From: Firmicutes bacterium UBA6132
Lineage (GTDB): Bacteria; Bacillota_A; Clostridia; Tissierellales; Sedimentibacteraceae
Direction: 5' to 3'
Length of the DNA: 12,352 bases
Assembly: GCA_002435835.1 (NCBI GenBank)
Contig: DIVM01000076.1
Location: 7,507 to 19,858 of the forward strand
Shown here one piece after another: positions 1-7,195 of the stretch; position 1 is the stretch's first letter, and each line of letters opens with the position of its first letter. A program made the position numbers and the translations under genes. The notes beneath the pieces were generated by a model. It was not told the origin of the DNA and did not search any database. It saw nothing but the letters and a program-made list of their open reading frames with translations.

Positions 1-1026
1 CGAACTATCTGACTTTTTATAATTATTATTATAATCTTTTCTATCAGTATTCTCTGATTTTTTAGGATAATTTCTGTTGTCTTTTCTTTCAAAGTTATCT
101 GATTTTTTGTAATAGTCTTTTCCGCCATCTTTTCTTGAAGAGTATGGTTTTTTATTATAATCCTTTTTTTCAGTATTATTTGTTTTATCTGATAACTGAA
201 TACCTTCTTTTGTGATCACAATAATTCCTCTTTTTAAAAGCCTACCTAATGCTTTTTTAAAAGAACTTTTACTCATATTTAGCTTTTCATTTATAAGGTC
301 TGGACTTGAATCATCATTTAAAGGAAGTCTTCCCTTATTTTTTGCTAAAACATTAAATATTTTATCTCCGTCACGGTCAATTTGCAATTTAGGTGCATCT
401 TTAAAACTTAAATCAAGTTTTCCGTCTTCTTTTATGTTACTTACTCTTAATTCTACTTCATCACCTGAATGTAAGGGTTTAAGTATTTCCCCTTCATGAA
501 TTAATCCTAAATATTTTCCATCAACAGCAATCATAGCACCAAGTCCACGTTTTAAACTAAAAACTGTACCTGTAACTATATCATTTATTTTGTAAGGTGA
601 ATCCGTTCTTAATACTTTAAACAAATTCATAGTAGCACATAATCTGTCGGACTTATCAACATATAGACCTACCATGTACTCTCCGCCGTTTCTAAGTTCT
701 CCTATTTGTTCCTTAAATGGCAGAAACAAATCTTTTTCTAATCCCCAATTTAAAAACGCACCAATATTTGAAAGTTCTACTACTTTTAAATATCCTATTT
801 CACCTATTACTAATCTTGGTCTGTTTATTGTTGCAATTACTCTGTCACTTGAATCCCTATAAACAAAAACATTTAATTTGTCCCCTATTTCCGTTGCTTC
901 TGGAACTTGTTTAATTGGGAGCAAAATCTTATTATCTCCCCTTACATCATCTGAACTTTTTAGATACACACCAAAATCCTGCTTTTTTACTACCTCAAGT
1001 TCTTGCATTTCTCCTAATTTAATCAT
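1..1026 (-). CDS. cvfB: CvfB-like S1-domain RNA-binding protein, 3' end cut by window edge
   Basis: The minus-strand frame from the ATG at 1024-1026 stays open to base 1, giving 342 residues with no stop. A strong AGGAAGGTGA site lies five bases before the ATG. Residues 1-145 read as two degenerate S1-like OB folds, about 148-213 as a typical S1 domain (IVTGTVFSLKRGLGAMI, then LGLIHEGEI), and about 217-278 as a winged helix (FNVLAKNKGRLPLND, then SFKKALGRLLKRGII). This order matches the CvfB/YitL family (about 280-300 residues), whose Staphylococcus member binds RNA and affects virulence gene expression. Unusually, a low-complexity tail follows from about residue 280, rich in Lys, Asp, Tyr, Asn and Ser and built of about four 13-16 residue repeats; it continues out of the window. 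It is the last visible gene of the murB-to-pgi run, 34 bases after pgi. Family call is secure; the function of the tail is unknown. Confidence 0.88.
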   Translation of the reverse strand, partial: MIKLGEMQELEVVKKQDFGVYLKSSDDVRGDNKILLPIKQVPEATEIGDKLNVFVYRDSSDRVIATINRPRLVIGEIGYLKVVELSNIGAFLNWGLEKDLFLPFKEQIGELRNGGEYMVGLYVDKSDRLCATMNLFKVLRTDSPYKINDIVTGTVFSLKRGLGAMIAVDGKYLGLIHEGEILKPLHSGDEVELRVSNIKEDGKLDLSFKDAPKLQIDRDGDKIFNVLAKNKGRLPLNDDSSPDLINEKLNMSKSSFKKALGRLLKRGIIVITKEGIQLSDKTNNTEKKDYNKKPYSSRKDGGKDYYKKSDNFERKDNRNYPKKSENTDRKDYNNNYKKSDSS

Positions 1027-1036
1027 TTGTTCACCT

Positions 1037-1065
1037 TCCTTCGATTTATTATCCTTCGATTTATT
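1037..1065. repeat. 15-bp-period tandem duplication at the pgi stop / cvfB leader
   Basis: The 14-base string TCCTTCGATTTATT occurs at 1037-1050 and again at 1052-1065. On the coding strand this duplicates a segment starting at the pgi stop codon (TAAATCGAAGGA), so GAAGGA is present twice. Only the copy nearer cvfB is extended to AGGAAGGTGA and correctly spaced from the cvfB ATG. It looks like a small slippage duplication that supplied or spaced the ribosome binding site. Confidence 0.8.
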
Positions 1066-2344
1066 TCTTCCCTAATAACCTAAACATGTTTGACTTATAG
1101 TTTTCAACTCCAGGCTGAGTAAATGGGTCTATACTATTATAATAACCACTTATGGCACAGGACATCATAAAAAAGTAAAATAATTTACCTAAATAATATT
1201 CATTCATTTCTGGAATTCTTAATATAATTCCTGGAACATCACCTTCTTGATGAGCCATAAAAGTTCCTTCAAATGCTTTGTCATTTATGTAGCTGTATTT
1301 TTTGCCTGCTATATAATTTAATTTATCAAAATCATTTTTATCCTGAGGTACAACTATATCATGATTTACATTTTCTGTCACTAAGGTAGTTTCAAAAATT
1401 ATTTTTTTACCTTGCTGAACATATTGTCCCATGGAATGCAAATCAGTTGTGAAATTTAATGTTGCAGGAAAAATTCCTATACCTTCCTTGCCTTCACTTT
1501 CTCCAAATAATTGTTTCCACCATTCACCTATTGAAATATTTGATGGTTCATAATTTATAAGTATTTCAATTTCTTTGCCTTTTTTATTTAAAATATTTCT
1601 TGCTGCAGCATACTGACAGCATATATTTTTTTCAAAATCGCTAATAACATATTCCTTATTTGCATCTTGAAGTCCTTTTATAAAATCATCTATATTAAGA
1701 CCTGCTGCTGCCATAGGCAAAAGACCAACAGGTGTAATAACTGAATATCTTCCTCCTACATCATCAGGAAGTGTAAAAGATTTATACCCATTTAAATTTG
1801 AAAGCTCTTTTAAAGCACCTTTATTTTTATCCGTAACCACAAAAATTCTACTATTAGACTCTTCACCATATTTCTCCTGCATTGCACCCTTAATTATTCT
1901 AAAACTTAAAGCAGTTTCCAATGTAGTACCAGATTTAGATATTACAATTACACATATTTTTTTGTTTTTTATAACTTGTAATAACTTATTCATATAAGGT
2001 CCACTTAAATTTTGTCCTGCAAAATAAACTTGTGGACTGCAAAGCTCATTGTGAAAATCCCCCCTGATTGACTCAATGGCTGCTCTTGGCCCTAAATACG
2101 AACCACCTATTCCTAATAAAATATAAGCTTCACAGTTTTTTTGTATATAATAAGCTGCTGATTTAATTTCTTTGTATTCTTCTTTATCGAAATTATTCAT
2201 GTAATCAATCCAGCCAGACATTTCATTAGAAACACCAGTTCTATTAATAAGCATTTTGTGTGATGCCATAATATTTTCCTTAATTGATTCCATTTCATTT
2301 TCTTCAATCATACTTCCCTTTAAATCAAGTTTTAATTCTCCCAT
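1061..2344 (-). CDS. pgi: Glucose-6-phosphate isomerase
   Basis: Cytoplasmic interconversion of glucose-6-P and fructose-6-P, in glycolysis and gluconeogenesis. The 427-residue product is of the short bacterial (Firmicute) type. Visible motifs are LLGIGGSYLGPRAA (about 77-89, SIS-fold phosphate site), ISKSGTTLET (135-144), GGRYSVITPVG (197-207, PGI signature), the catalytic Glu in GESEGK (281-286), TDLHSMGQYVQQG (300-312) with His303, and PGVENYK near the C-terminus with the conserved Lys417. The ATG at 2342-2344 is chosen over an in-frame ATG four codons upstream because GGAGGGG lies directly before it at good spacing, while the upstream ATG is preceded by ACATAAACC with no ribosome binding site. 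It lies 22 bases after the PAS-phosphatase stop. Pgi is not a usual member of the rapZ-yvcK cluster, but fits its amino-sugar / gluconeogenesis theme. Confidence 0.96.
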   Translation of the reverse strand: MGELKLDLKGSMIEENEMESIKENIMASHKMLINRTGVSNEMSGWIDYMNNFDKEEYKEIKSAAYYIQKNCEAYILLGIGGSYLGPRAAIESIRGDFHNELCSPQVYFAGQNLSGPYMNKLLQVIKNKKICVIVISKSGTTLETALSFRIIKGAMQEKYGEESNSRIFVVTDKNKGALKELSNLNGYKSFTLPDDVGGRYSVITPVGLLPMAAAGLNIDDFIKGLQDANKEYVISDFEKNICCQYAAARNILNKKGKEIEILINYEPSNISIGEWWKQLFGESEGKEGIGIFPATLNFTTDLHSMGQYVQQGKKIIFETTLVTENVNHDIVVPQDKNDFDKLNYIAGKKYSYINDKAFEGTFMAHQEGDVPGIILRIPEMNEYYLGKLFYFFMMSCAISGYYNSIDPFTQPGVENYKSNMFRLLGKK

Positions 2345-2347
2345 TTT

Positions 2348-2354
2348 CCCCTCC
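2348..2354 (-). promoter_or_regulatory. Ribosome binding site of pgi
   Basis: The coding strand reads GGAGGGG, with GGAGG five bases before the ATG at 2344. It partly overlaps the alternative upstream ATG (2354-2356), which argues that the downstream start is used. Confidence 0.75.
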
Positions 2355-2366
2355 ATGGTTTATGTG

Positions 2367-3440
2367 CTATATAATTTCTGCCATAAGAACAGCATAATCA
2401 TCCTTTTGTATGTGACTAAATTGTCTTAGGGAAGTTTTTATGTCGTTTAATATATTATTTTCCCTTTTAATGATTTCTATTAATTTATCAATACCGAATT
2501 CTTCTAAATTATCATTTTTTGCTTCAATTATCCCATCCGTATATAAAAATAGCCTGTCTCCTTCATTTACTTTAACAAAATCAACATCATAATCTACGGA
2601 GTCAAATATGTTACATATAGGATAACCTTTAGCTTCAAGCAATATAATTTCTGAATTTCTAATTAATATAGGTATAGAATTATGTCCTGCATTTGCATAT
2701 TTAAGTTCTCCAGTTTTATTGTTATAAACAGCTAAAAATATTGAAAAATATTTATCCGATTCTAAATTAAGAGCTAAAAAGGTTTTATGAAGTTCCTTTA
2801 AAATTATATCAACTTTTGTATTGTTTTTAGAAATATTTCTTAGGGATTGTCTTACAAACATAGTTAGTAAAGAAGCTGAAACTCCATGACCAACGACGTC
2901 GCACATATACATTCCTGTTAAATCATCACTTAATTTAAATAAATCAAAAAAATCTCCACTTAAAAATTCTGAAGGTTCATATAAATAGTCTATGTTAATA
3001 CCGTTGTATATACCTTTCGAAGGAAGCATACGCTTTTGCATATTTCTTGCAAATGCAATATCATCTCTCATTTTTTTATTTTTCTCTTTTAATGATTTAG
3101 ATAAAACTTTTTCATTTGTTATATCTCGAAAAACTTCAACTGAACCTAAAATTTCTCCGTCTTCACTTAAAATTGGTGATGATATTACCATATAAGTTAG
3201 ACCATTATATACAGTTTCTTTTTTTATTACTTCACCATCATTGGAAGTTCTTTTTGCTATACAATCAATACATCGTTTTGATCTGCAAAATATTTCATAA
3301 CATTTGGCCCCTACAATATCATCGCCTAAATCTTCTCTCATTTTTTTGTTTGCGTAAAATACAGTATTATTTTTATCTATTGCCCTGACCCAATCAATCA
3401 TTCCATCAACAATACTTTTTTCTTTTTTAAACTGTTCCAT
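2367..3440 (-). CDS. PAS-domain SpoIIE-type (PP2C/PPM) serine phosphatase
   Basis: A predicted cytoplasmic signalling phosphatase of 357 residues with no membrane segment. Residues about 8-108 form a PAS sensor (WVRAIDKNNTVFYANKKM, then SSPILSEDGEILGSVEVFRDIT) carrying four clustered cysteines, Cys47, 52, 57 and 60. A charged helical linker (106-140) ends in ARNMQKRMLP, typical of the regulatory helix before RsbU/SpoIIE catalytic domains. The PPM domain (145-357) keeps the metal-binding acidic residues: SGDFFD (161-166), CDVVGHG (180-186), ANAGHN (249-254), YTDG (300-303) and KDDYAV (346-351). Family members usually dephosphorylate STAS anti-anti-sigma proteins, but no STAS or anti-sigma gene is in the window, so the substrate is unknown. 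The ATG at 3438-3440 is preferred (AGGGGGG five bases upstream); a TTG at 3465-3467 overlapping the yvcK stop would add nine residues. It lies between yvcK and pgi, suggesting a link to carbon or envelope control. Confidence 0.9.
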   Translation of the reverse strand: MEQFKKEKSIVDGMIDWVRAIDKNNTVFYANKKMREDLGDDIVGAKCYEIFCRSKRCIDCIAKRTSNDGEVIKKETVYNGLTYMVISSPILSEDGEILGSVEVFRDITNEKVLSKSLKEKNKKMRDDIAFARNMQKRMLPSKGIYNGINIDYLYEPSEFLSGDFFDLFKLSDDLTGMYMCDVVGHGVSASLLTMFVRQSLRNISKNNTKVDIILKELHKTFLALNLESDKYFSIFLAVYNNKTGELKYANAGHNSIPILIRNSEIILLEAKGYPICNIFDSVDYDVDFVKVNEGDRLFLYTDGIIEAKNDNLEEFGIDKLIEIIKRENNILNDIKTSLRQFSHIQKDDYAVLMAEII

Positions 3441-3445
3441 AACTG

Positions 3446-3452
3446 CCCCCCT
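3446..3452 (-). promoter_or_regulatory. Ribosome binding site of the PAS-phosphatase
   Basis: The coding strand reads AGGGGGG, five bases before the ATG at 3440. It supports that start over the TTG at 3467, which has only a weak GATGAAA upstream. Confidence 0.6.
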
Positions 3453-3463
3453 TTTTAAATATT

Positions 3464-4432
3464 TCAATGAATTTCATCATTAAAGCAGTTTAACAACACT
3501 TTTCCAATTTTTTCAGAGTCATGCCTAATATAATTTTTTCTTATGTTTATAAAACTGTCTTTAATTACTTTTATGTTCATTTGTTCAAGTTTTTCAATTT
3601 GTTTGTCATCTATTAATACTTGAGAAGCACCTTGAAACTTATAATTTTTTATAACATCATCAGAAATAACTTCATCATTAGCTATAACATAATCAATTAA
3701 ATTTCCTTTGCTGTGCTTTAACAATGCATTAACATGGTCAACTACATCATATTGGTCTGTTTCACCAGGTTGAGTCATTACATTGCTAATATAAAAAACT
3801 TTAGCTTTAACGCTACATAAAAGTTCGGGTATTCCATACACTAATAAATTAGGAATAACACTTGTATATAAACTTCCAGGACCTAATACTATTATATCAG
3901 CTTCTTTTATATCTTTTACAGTTTCTTCTAAAGGATAACATATTTCAGGAACAAGGCTAATTTTATCAATTTTACTTTTGGATTTGCTTGCATAATTAGG
4001 TATATCTTTTTCTCCTAAAATAATTTCCTTATTTTCCAATAAAGCTTTAAGCTGGGTATCTTCCAGAGTCATAGGAAGAACTTTTCCCGAAAGCCTAAAA
4101 ATACTGCCTATTTCATTTAAAGCATGTTCATAATCCCCAAATATTTCATACATTGCAGCTATAAACAAATTTCCAAAACTTTGCCCTGTTAAATATCCAT
4201 CTTTAAACCTATGTTGGAGCAGCTTTTCCATGGTTGGCTCCATATCAGCAAGACCTATAATACAGTTTCTCATGTCACCTGGAGGAAGCATTCCTAAATC
4301 TTCTCTTAATACTCCCGAACCGCCACCATTATCAGCTACTGTAACAACTGCAGTAATTTGCTTCGTATATTTCTTTAATCCTCTTAAAAGTATGGATAAA
4401 CCCGTTCCGCCCCCAAATACTACTATATTCAT
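3464..4432 (-). CDS. yvcK: YvcK / CofD-like gluconeogenesis and cell-shape factor
   Basis: 322 residues, full length for the YvcK (GapR/CuvA) family. In Bacillus, Listeria and Mycobacterium relatives it is a cytoplasmic protein needed for growth on gluconeogenic carbon sources and normal peptidoglycan synthesis, binds UDP-sugars, and is a target of PASTA-type Ser/Thr kinases. Visible features are the N-terminal nucleotide-sugar fold FGGGTGLSILLRGL (6-19), TVADNGGGSG (31-40), GMLPPGDMRNC (47-57), SFGNLF (85-90), LGPGSLYTSVIPN (183-195) and SNVMTQPGETDQY (216-228), all in family order. The ATG has AGGTG just upstream and starts 7 bases after the rapZ stop, the standard rapZ-yvcK arrangement. 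The next gene downstream is a PAS-phosphatase and not whiA. Binding of UDP-GlcNAc by this copy is inferred from the family. Confidence 0.95.
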   Translation of the reverse strand: MNIVVFGGGTGLSILLRGLKKYTKQITAVVTVADNGGGSGVLREDLGMLPPGDMRNCIIGLADMEPTMEKLLQHRFKDGYLTGQSFGNLFIAAMYEIFGDYEHALNEIGSIFRLSGKVLPMTLEDTQLKALLENKEIILGEKDIPNYASKSKSKIDKISLVPEICYPLEETVKDIKEADIIVLGPGSLYTSVIPNLLVYGIPELLCSVKAKVFYISNVMTQPGETDQYDVVDHVNALLKHSKGNLIDYVIANDEVISDDVIKNYKFQGASQVLIDDKQIEKLEQMNIKVIKDSFINIRKNYIRHDSEKIGKVLLNCFNDEIH

Positions 4433-4439
4433 ATTACAC

Positions 4440-5297
4440 CTACTTTATAATCACATCTCTGTGTGAAGTCATAACTCTATAATCTTTACTGCTTAAAATA
4501 TCAGATAATTTATTAGCAATAGTAACAGAACGATGTTGTCCACCCGTACATCCAATTCCAATAACTAAATTTGATTTTCCTTCTTTTATGTATAAAGGCA
4601 TTAAAAAATTCAACATATCCACAAGTTTATTTAAAAATATGTTACTGTCTTCAAAACCCATTACATAGTCTTGAACTAACGCTTCATTGCCAGTATGATA
4701 TTTTAAATCTTCAATATAAAATGGATTTGGTAAAAAACGAACGTCAAAAATTAAATCCGCATCATGTGGCAAACCATATTTATAACCAAAGGACATTACT
4801 GAAACATTTAAATTATGAGAAATTTTGCCTTCTAAAAATATACTTAAAATTTCTTCCTTTAATCTTCCTAACTTCATATTAGAGGTATCTATAATATAAT
4901 TTGATCTTTTTTTTACTTCACTAAGTTTTATACGTTCTTCTAAAATTCCATTAATTATAGTTCCATTTGTGCTTAAGGGATGGGGACGTCTTAATTCTTT
5001 ATATCTTTTTACAAGTTCATCATCAGAAGCTTCAAGAAATAAAACACTGTATTTTATACCTTTATTTTTCAAATCATCTAAACTGTTGAAAAGATCTTTA
5101 AAAAATATTCCTCCCCTTATGTCTGCAACTACAGCTACTTTGTCTACATCTTTAGTTGATTCGGTGCAAAGTTCAGCAAAGTTAGGAAGAAGTGCTGGGG
5201 GCAAATTATCCATACAATAATAATTTATATCTTCTAACACTTTAATTGCTTGACTTTTTCCGGCGCCTGACATTCCAGTTATAATTACAAACTCCAT
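4440..5297 (-). CDS. rapZ: RapZ / YvcJ nucleotide-binding protein (RNase adapter family)
   Basis: 285 residues, the usual length. A P-loop is seen at the start (GMSGAGKS, 8-15), followed by YYCMDNLPPALLP (26-38), the conserved core FGYKYGLPHDADLIFDVRF, and the C-terminal GIGCTGGQHRS (247-257) that marks the family's metabolite/RNA-binding domain. In E. coli RapZ senses glucosamine-6-P and directs RNase E to the small RNA GlmZ; in Firmicutes YvcJ binds and hydrolyses nucleotides and its physiological role is less clear, as the GlmY/GlmZ RNAs are absent. The start ATG has GGGAGA upstream and lies four bases after the PHP gene's stop, so translational coupling is likely. It belongs to the conserved murB-PHP-rapZ-yvcK block. 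Confidence 0.95.
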   Translation of the reverse strand: MEFVIITGMSGAGKSQAIKVLEDINYYCMDNLPPALLPNFAELCTESTKDVDKVAVVADIRGGIFFKDLFNSLDDLKNKGIKYSVLFLEASDDELVKRYKELRRPHPLSTNGTIINGILEERIKLSEVKKRSNYIIDTSNMKLGRLKEEILSIFLEGKISHNLNVSVMSFGYKYGLPHDADLIFDVRFLPNPFYIEDLKYHTGNEALVQDYVMGFEDSNIFLNKLVDMLNFLMPLYIKEGKSNLVIGIGCTGGQHRSVTIANKLSDILSSKDYRVMTSHRDVIIK

Positions 5298-5301
5298 TTA
5301 T

Positions 5302-6048
5302 CTACTCTCCCTTTTCCAAATTTATTATGCGGTTTAAATCAAGGCCTGCTTTTATAGCTTCATTTAGTGCTTTTTCAAAACCACCTATATTTTCTTTGCT
5401 GTGTGCATCACTGCTTATAACAAATTGTACGTCATATTTAGCAGCAATTTCTATTTCTTCTGAATTTAAATGGTCATGATGATTGCTGATTTCTAAAATA
5501 GTTTTATTTTTTTCAGCAGCTTCTACTATTCTTTTTATATTAACAGGCATTTTATCTCCAGGATGAGTTAAAATATTAATTTTATATTTATTTAAAGCCT
5601 TTACAACTGCATCAGTATTTTTTTCAGTCATATGCTCTCTTAATTTTTTATTAAATCTTCCAAAATAATTTAAAACAATAAAACCCCAAAAATCTTTAAA
5701 GCTTAAATACATAGCTCCCAAATGATAACCACATAAAATTATATCAAATGTCTCAAATAATTCAGCTGTAATATCAGTATCACCATCAAAACTTATTATG
5801 TTAGATTCAACTCCAAACAATATTTTTATTTGAGGGTAAATATGCCTTAAACGTATAATTTCATTTTTAGCTTCTTCTATTTTATCTAATCTCATGCCAT
5901 ATAAAAAATGTCTTGGTCCATGGTCAGTTATAGCAATTTCCTTTAATCCAATTTCAATAGCTCTTTGAACAATTTCTTCTATTGTAGATTTACCGTGTTT
6001 ATTTTTTGAATATGTTGAATGTATGTGATAGTCACTAATAGTTTTCAT
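5302..6048 (-). CDS. PHP-domain metal-dependent phosphoesterase
   Basis: 248 residues with the full set of PHP metal ligands in order: DYHIHS (His8, His10), ITDHGPRH (Asp42, His43, His47), GVE (Glu81), GYH (His109), THPG (His162) and SSDAHS (Asp214, His216). This supports a trinuclear metal site as in the YcdX, histidinol-phosphatase (HisK) and PolX PHP domains. The protein is a stand-alone PHP domain and no other his genes are nearby, so histidinol phosphatase activity should not be assumed. A hydrophobic insert at about 112-131 follows the His109 motif. The start ATG is preceded by AGGTGA that overlaps the murB stop codon, and rapZ follows four bases after the stop. A PHP gene next to murB and rapZ is a recurrent clostridial arrangement, but its substrate is unknown. 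Confidence 0.9.
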   Translation of the reverse strand: MKTISDYHIHSTYSKNKHGKSTIEEIVQRAIEIGLKEIAITDHGPRHFLYGMRLDKIEEAKNEIIRLRHIYPQIKILFGVESNIISFDGDTDITAELFETFDIILCGYHLGAMYLSFKDFWGFIVLNYFGRFNKKLREHMTEKNTDAVVKALNKYKINILTHPGDKMPVNIKRIVEAAEKNKTILEISNHHDHLNSEEIEIAAKYDVQFVISSDAHSKENIGGFEKALNEAIKAGLDLNRIINLEKGE

Positions 6049-6059
6049 TTTAGATTCAC

Positions 6060-6986
6060 CTATAACTTTGTTCCTATTATTTTAATTTCCGGCTCCAATG
6101 TAATGCCAAATTTATCTTCTACAGTTCTTATAACAATTCTCATTAATTCAAGTACATCTTCACAACATGCATTGTCATAGTTTACAACAAATCCACTGTG
6201 TTTATCTGAAACCATTGCACCTTTGTATTTAAGGCCTTTTAAACCTGAATCTTCAATTAGTTTTGACGCATATCCATTTTCAGGTCTTTTAAATGTGCTT
6301 CCTGCACTTGGTAAATTCAAAGGCTGTTTTGTAATTCTTCTTTCATTTAAATCTTTCATTCTATCATCTATATCTTGTTGTATACCATGCTTTAGGACAA
6401 TTTCAGCTTCTAGTACTATTAAATCTGAATCAGTCACTTTTGAATCCCTATAACCAAAATCCATTACTTCATTAGTAAATTCATACTCTTTTCCTGAAGA
6501 ATCCATGCATTTAACTTTGCTTACAACATTTTTTAACTCTCCGTTATAAGCTCCTGCATTCATTGCAACAGCTCCACCTATATACCCAGGTATACCACTT
6601 GCAAATTCAAAATTTGTTAAACTTAATTTAGCAGCTTGTTTTGCAATAACTGATAATAATGTCCCCGCTCCAACAGTTATTTTATTATCAACTATGTTTA
6701 TATAATTAAACTTTTCCCCTATTTTAATTATAGCTCCTTTGAATCCTTCATCTGATATAAGTAAATTTGTTCCATTTCCAATTATATAGTAATTTATATT
6801 ATATTTCTTTATTAAATTTAAAATAGTTTTTAATTCTTCAGCATTTTCTGGCTCTAAAAACAAATCTGCTGGACCACCTATTTTAAAATATGTATGTTTT
6901 TTTAATAATTCATTTTTTATTACTTTACTATTTATATTTAAACTTATCTCGTTGTAAAATTCATTTATTATATTATTATGTTCCAT
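6060..6986 (-). CDS. murB: UDP-N-acetylenolpyruvoylglucosamine reductase (MurB)
   Basis: Second committed step of peptidoglycan synthesis: FAD- and NADPH-dependent reduction of UDP-GlcNAc-enolpyruvate to UDP-MurNAc in the cytoplasm. The 308-residue product has the FAD-binding motifs YYIIGNGTNLLISDEG (66-81) and GIPGYIGGAVAMNAGAYNGE (131-150), catalytic Arg180 in FGYRDS, the PSAGSTFKRP motif with proton donor Ser230, and LEPEIKIIG with Glu300. The length and GIPG-type core fit the Firmicute type IIa form. AGGAAGGTGAC lies just before the ATG. It is the first gene of the seven-gene minus-strand run and diverges from the M20 amidohydrolase, so the operon promoter should lie in 6987-7195. Confidence 0.96.
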   Translation of the reverse strand: MEHNNIINEFYNEISLNINSKVIKNELLKKHTYFKIGGPADLFLEPENAEELKTILNLIKKYNINYYIIGNGTNLLISDEGFKGAIIKIGEKFNYINIVDNKITVGAGTLLSVIAKQAAKLSLTNFEFASGIPGYIGGAVAMNAGAYNGELKNVVSKVKCMDSSGKEYEFTNEVMDFGYRDSKVTDSDLIVLEAEIVLKHGIQQDIDDRMKDLNERRITKQPLNLPSAGSTFKRPENGYASKLIEDSGLKGLKYKGAMVSDKHSGFVVNYDNACCEDVLELMRIVIRTVEDKFGITLEPEIKIIGTKL

Positions 6987-6999
6987 TTGTCACCTTCCT

Positions 7000-7012
7000 G
7001 ATAGATTCTATC
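7000..7012. repeat. Perfect 13-base palindrome in the murB leader
   Basis: GATAGATTCTATC has 6-bp arms around one central base. It sits directly upstream of the murB ribosome binding site, 13 bases from the start codon. It could be an operator or a small leader hairpin; in such AT-rich DNA chance is also possible. Confidence 0.4.
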
Positions 7013-7095
7013 TTATTCATTTTATCATTTATTTATTAATTTATAAAGATATATTTTGAATTAATATTTATTTTAATATTATGATTATTTGGTTA

Positions 7096-7101
7096 ATTAT
7101 A
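7096..7101 (-). promoter_or_regulatory. Possible -10 box of the murB operon
   Basis: The minus strand reads TATAAT here, about 110 bases upstream of murB. No good -35 element is seen at 16-18 bases, and the region is AT-rich, so the call is weak. Some promoter is expected between murB and the divergent gene because nothing else in 6987-7195 precedes the operon. Confidence 0.25.
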
Positions 7102-7134
7102 TTATTTACCAATACTTAAATTTAATGATTATTC

Positions 7135-7163
7135 TTGACTCAAAATTCTGGTGGTGCTAATAT
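7135..7163 (+). promoter_or_regulatory. Sigma-A-type promoter with extended -10, for the M20 amidohydrolase
   Basis: TTGACT (7135-7140) is followed after 17 bases by TAATAT (7158-7163), which is preceded by TGC and so forms an extended -10 (TGCTAATAT). Transcription would start near 7170, about 26 bases before the ATG and shortly before the AAAGGAG ribosome binding site (7183-7189). Confidence 0.65.
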
Positions 7164-7195
7164 TAATGTAAACATTATTTTAAAAGGAGCATGTT

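Noticed and set aside
1..189. Periodic repeats at the left edge as a possible CRISPR array
   Set aside because: The repeats are imperfect, keep the cvfB reading frame and encode a low-complexity peptide; there are no unique spacers between identical repeats.
3441..3467. TTG start at 3465-3467 for the PAS-phosphatase, overlapping the yvcK stop
   Set aside because: Its upstream sequence has only a weak ribosome binding site, whereas the ATG at 3440 has AGGGGGG at five bases and begins close to the PAS fold.
5302..6048. Histidinol-phosphatase (hisK) label for the PHP gene
   Set aside because: Metal ligands only prove the PHP superfamily; there are no his genes nearby and the murB-rapZ context suggests a different role.
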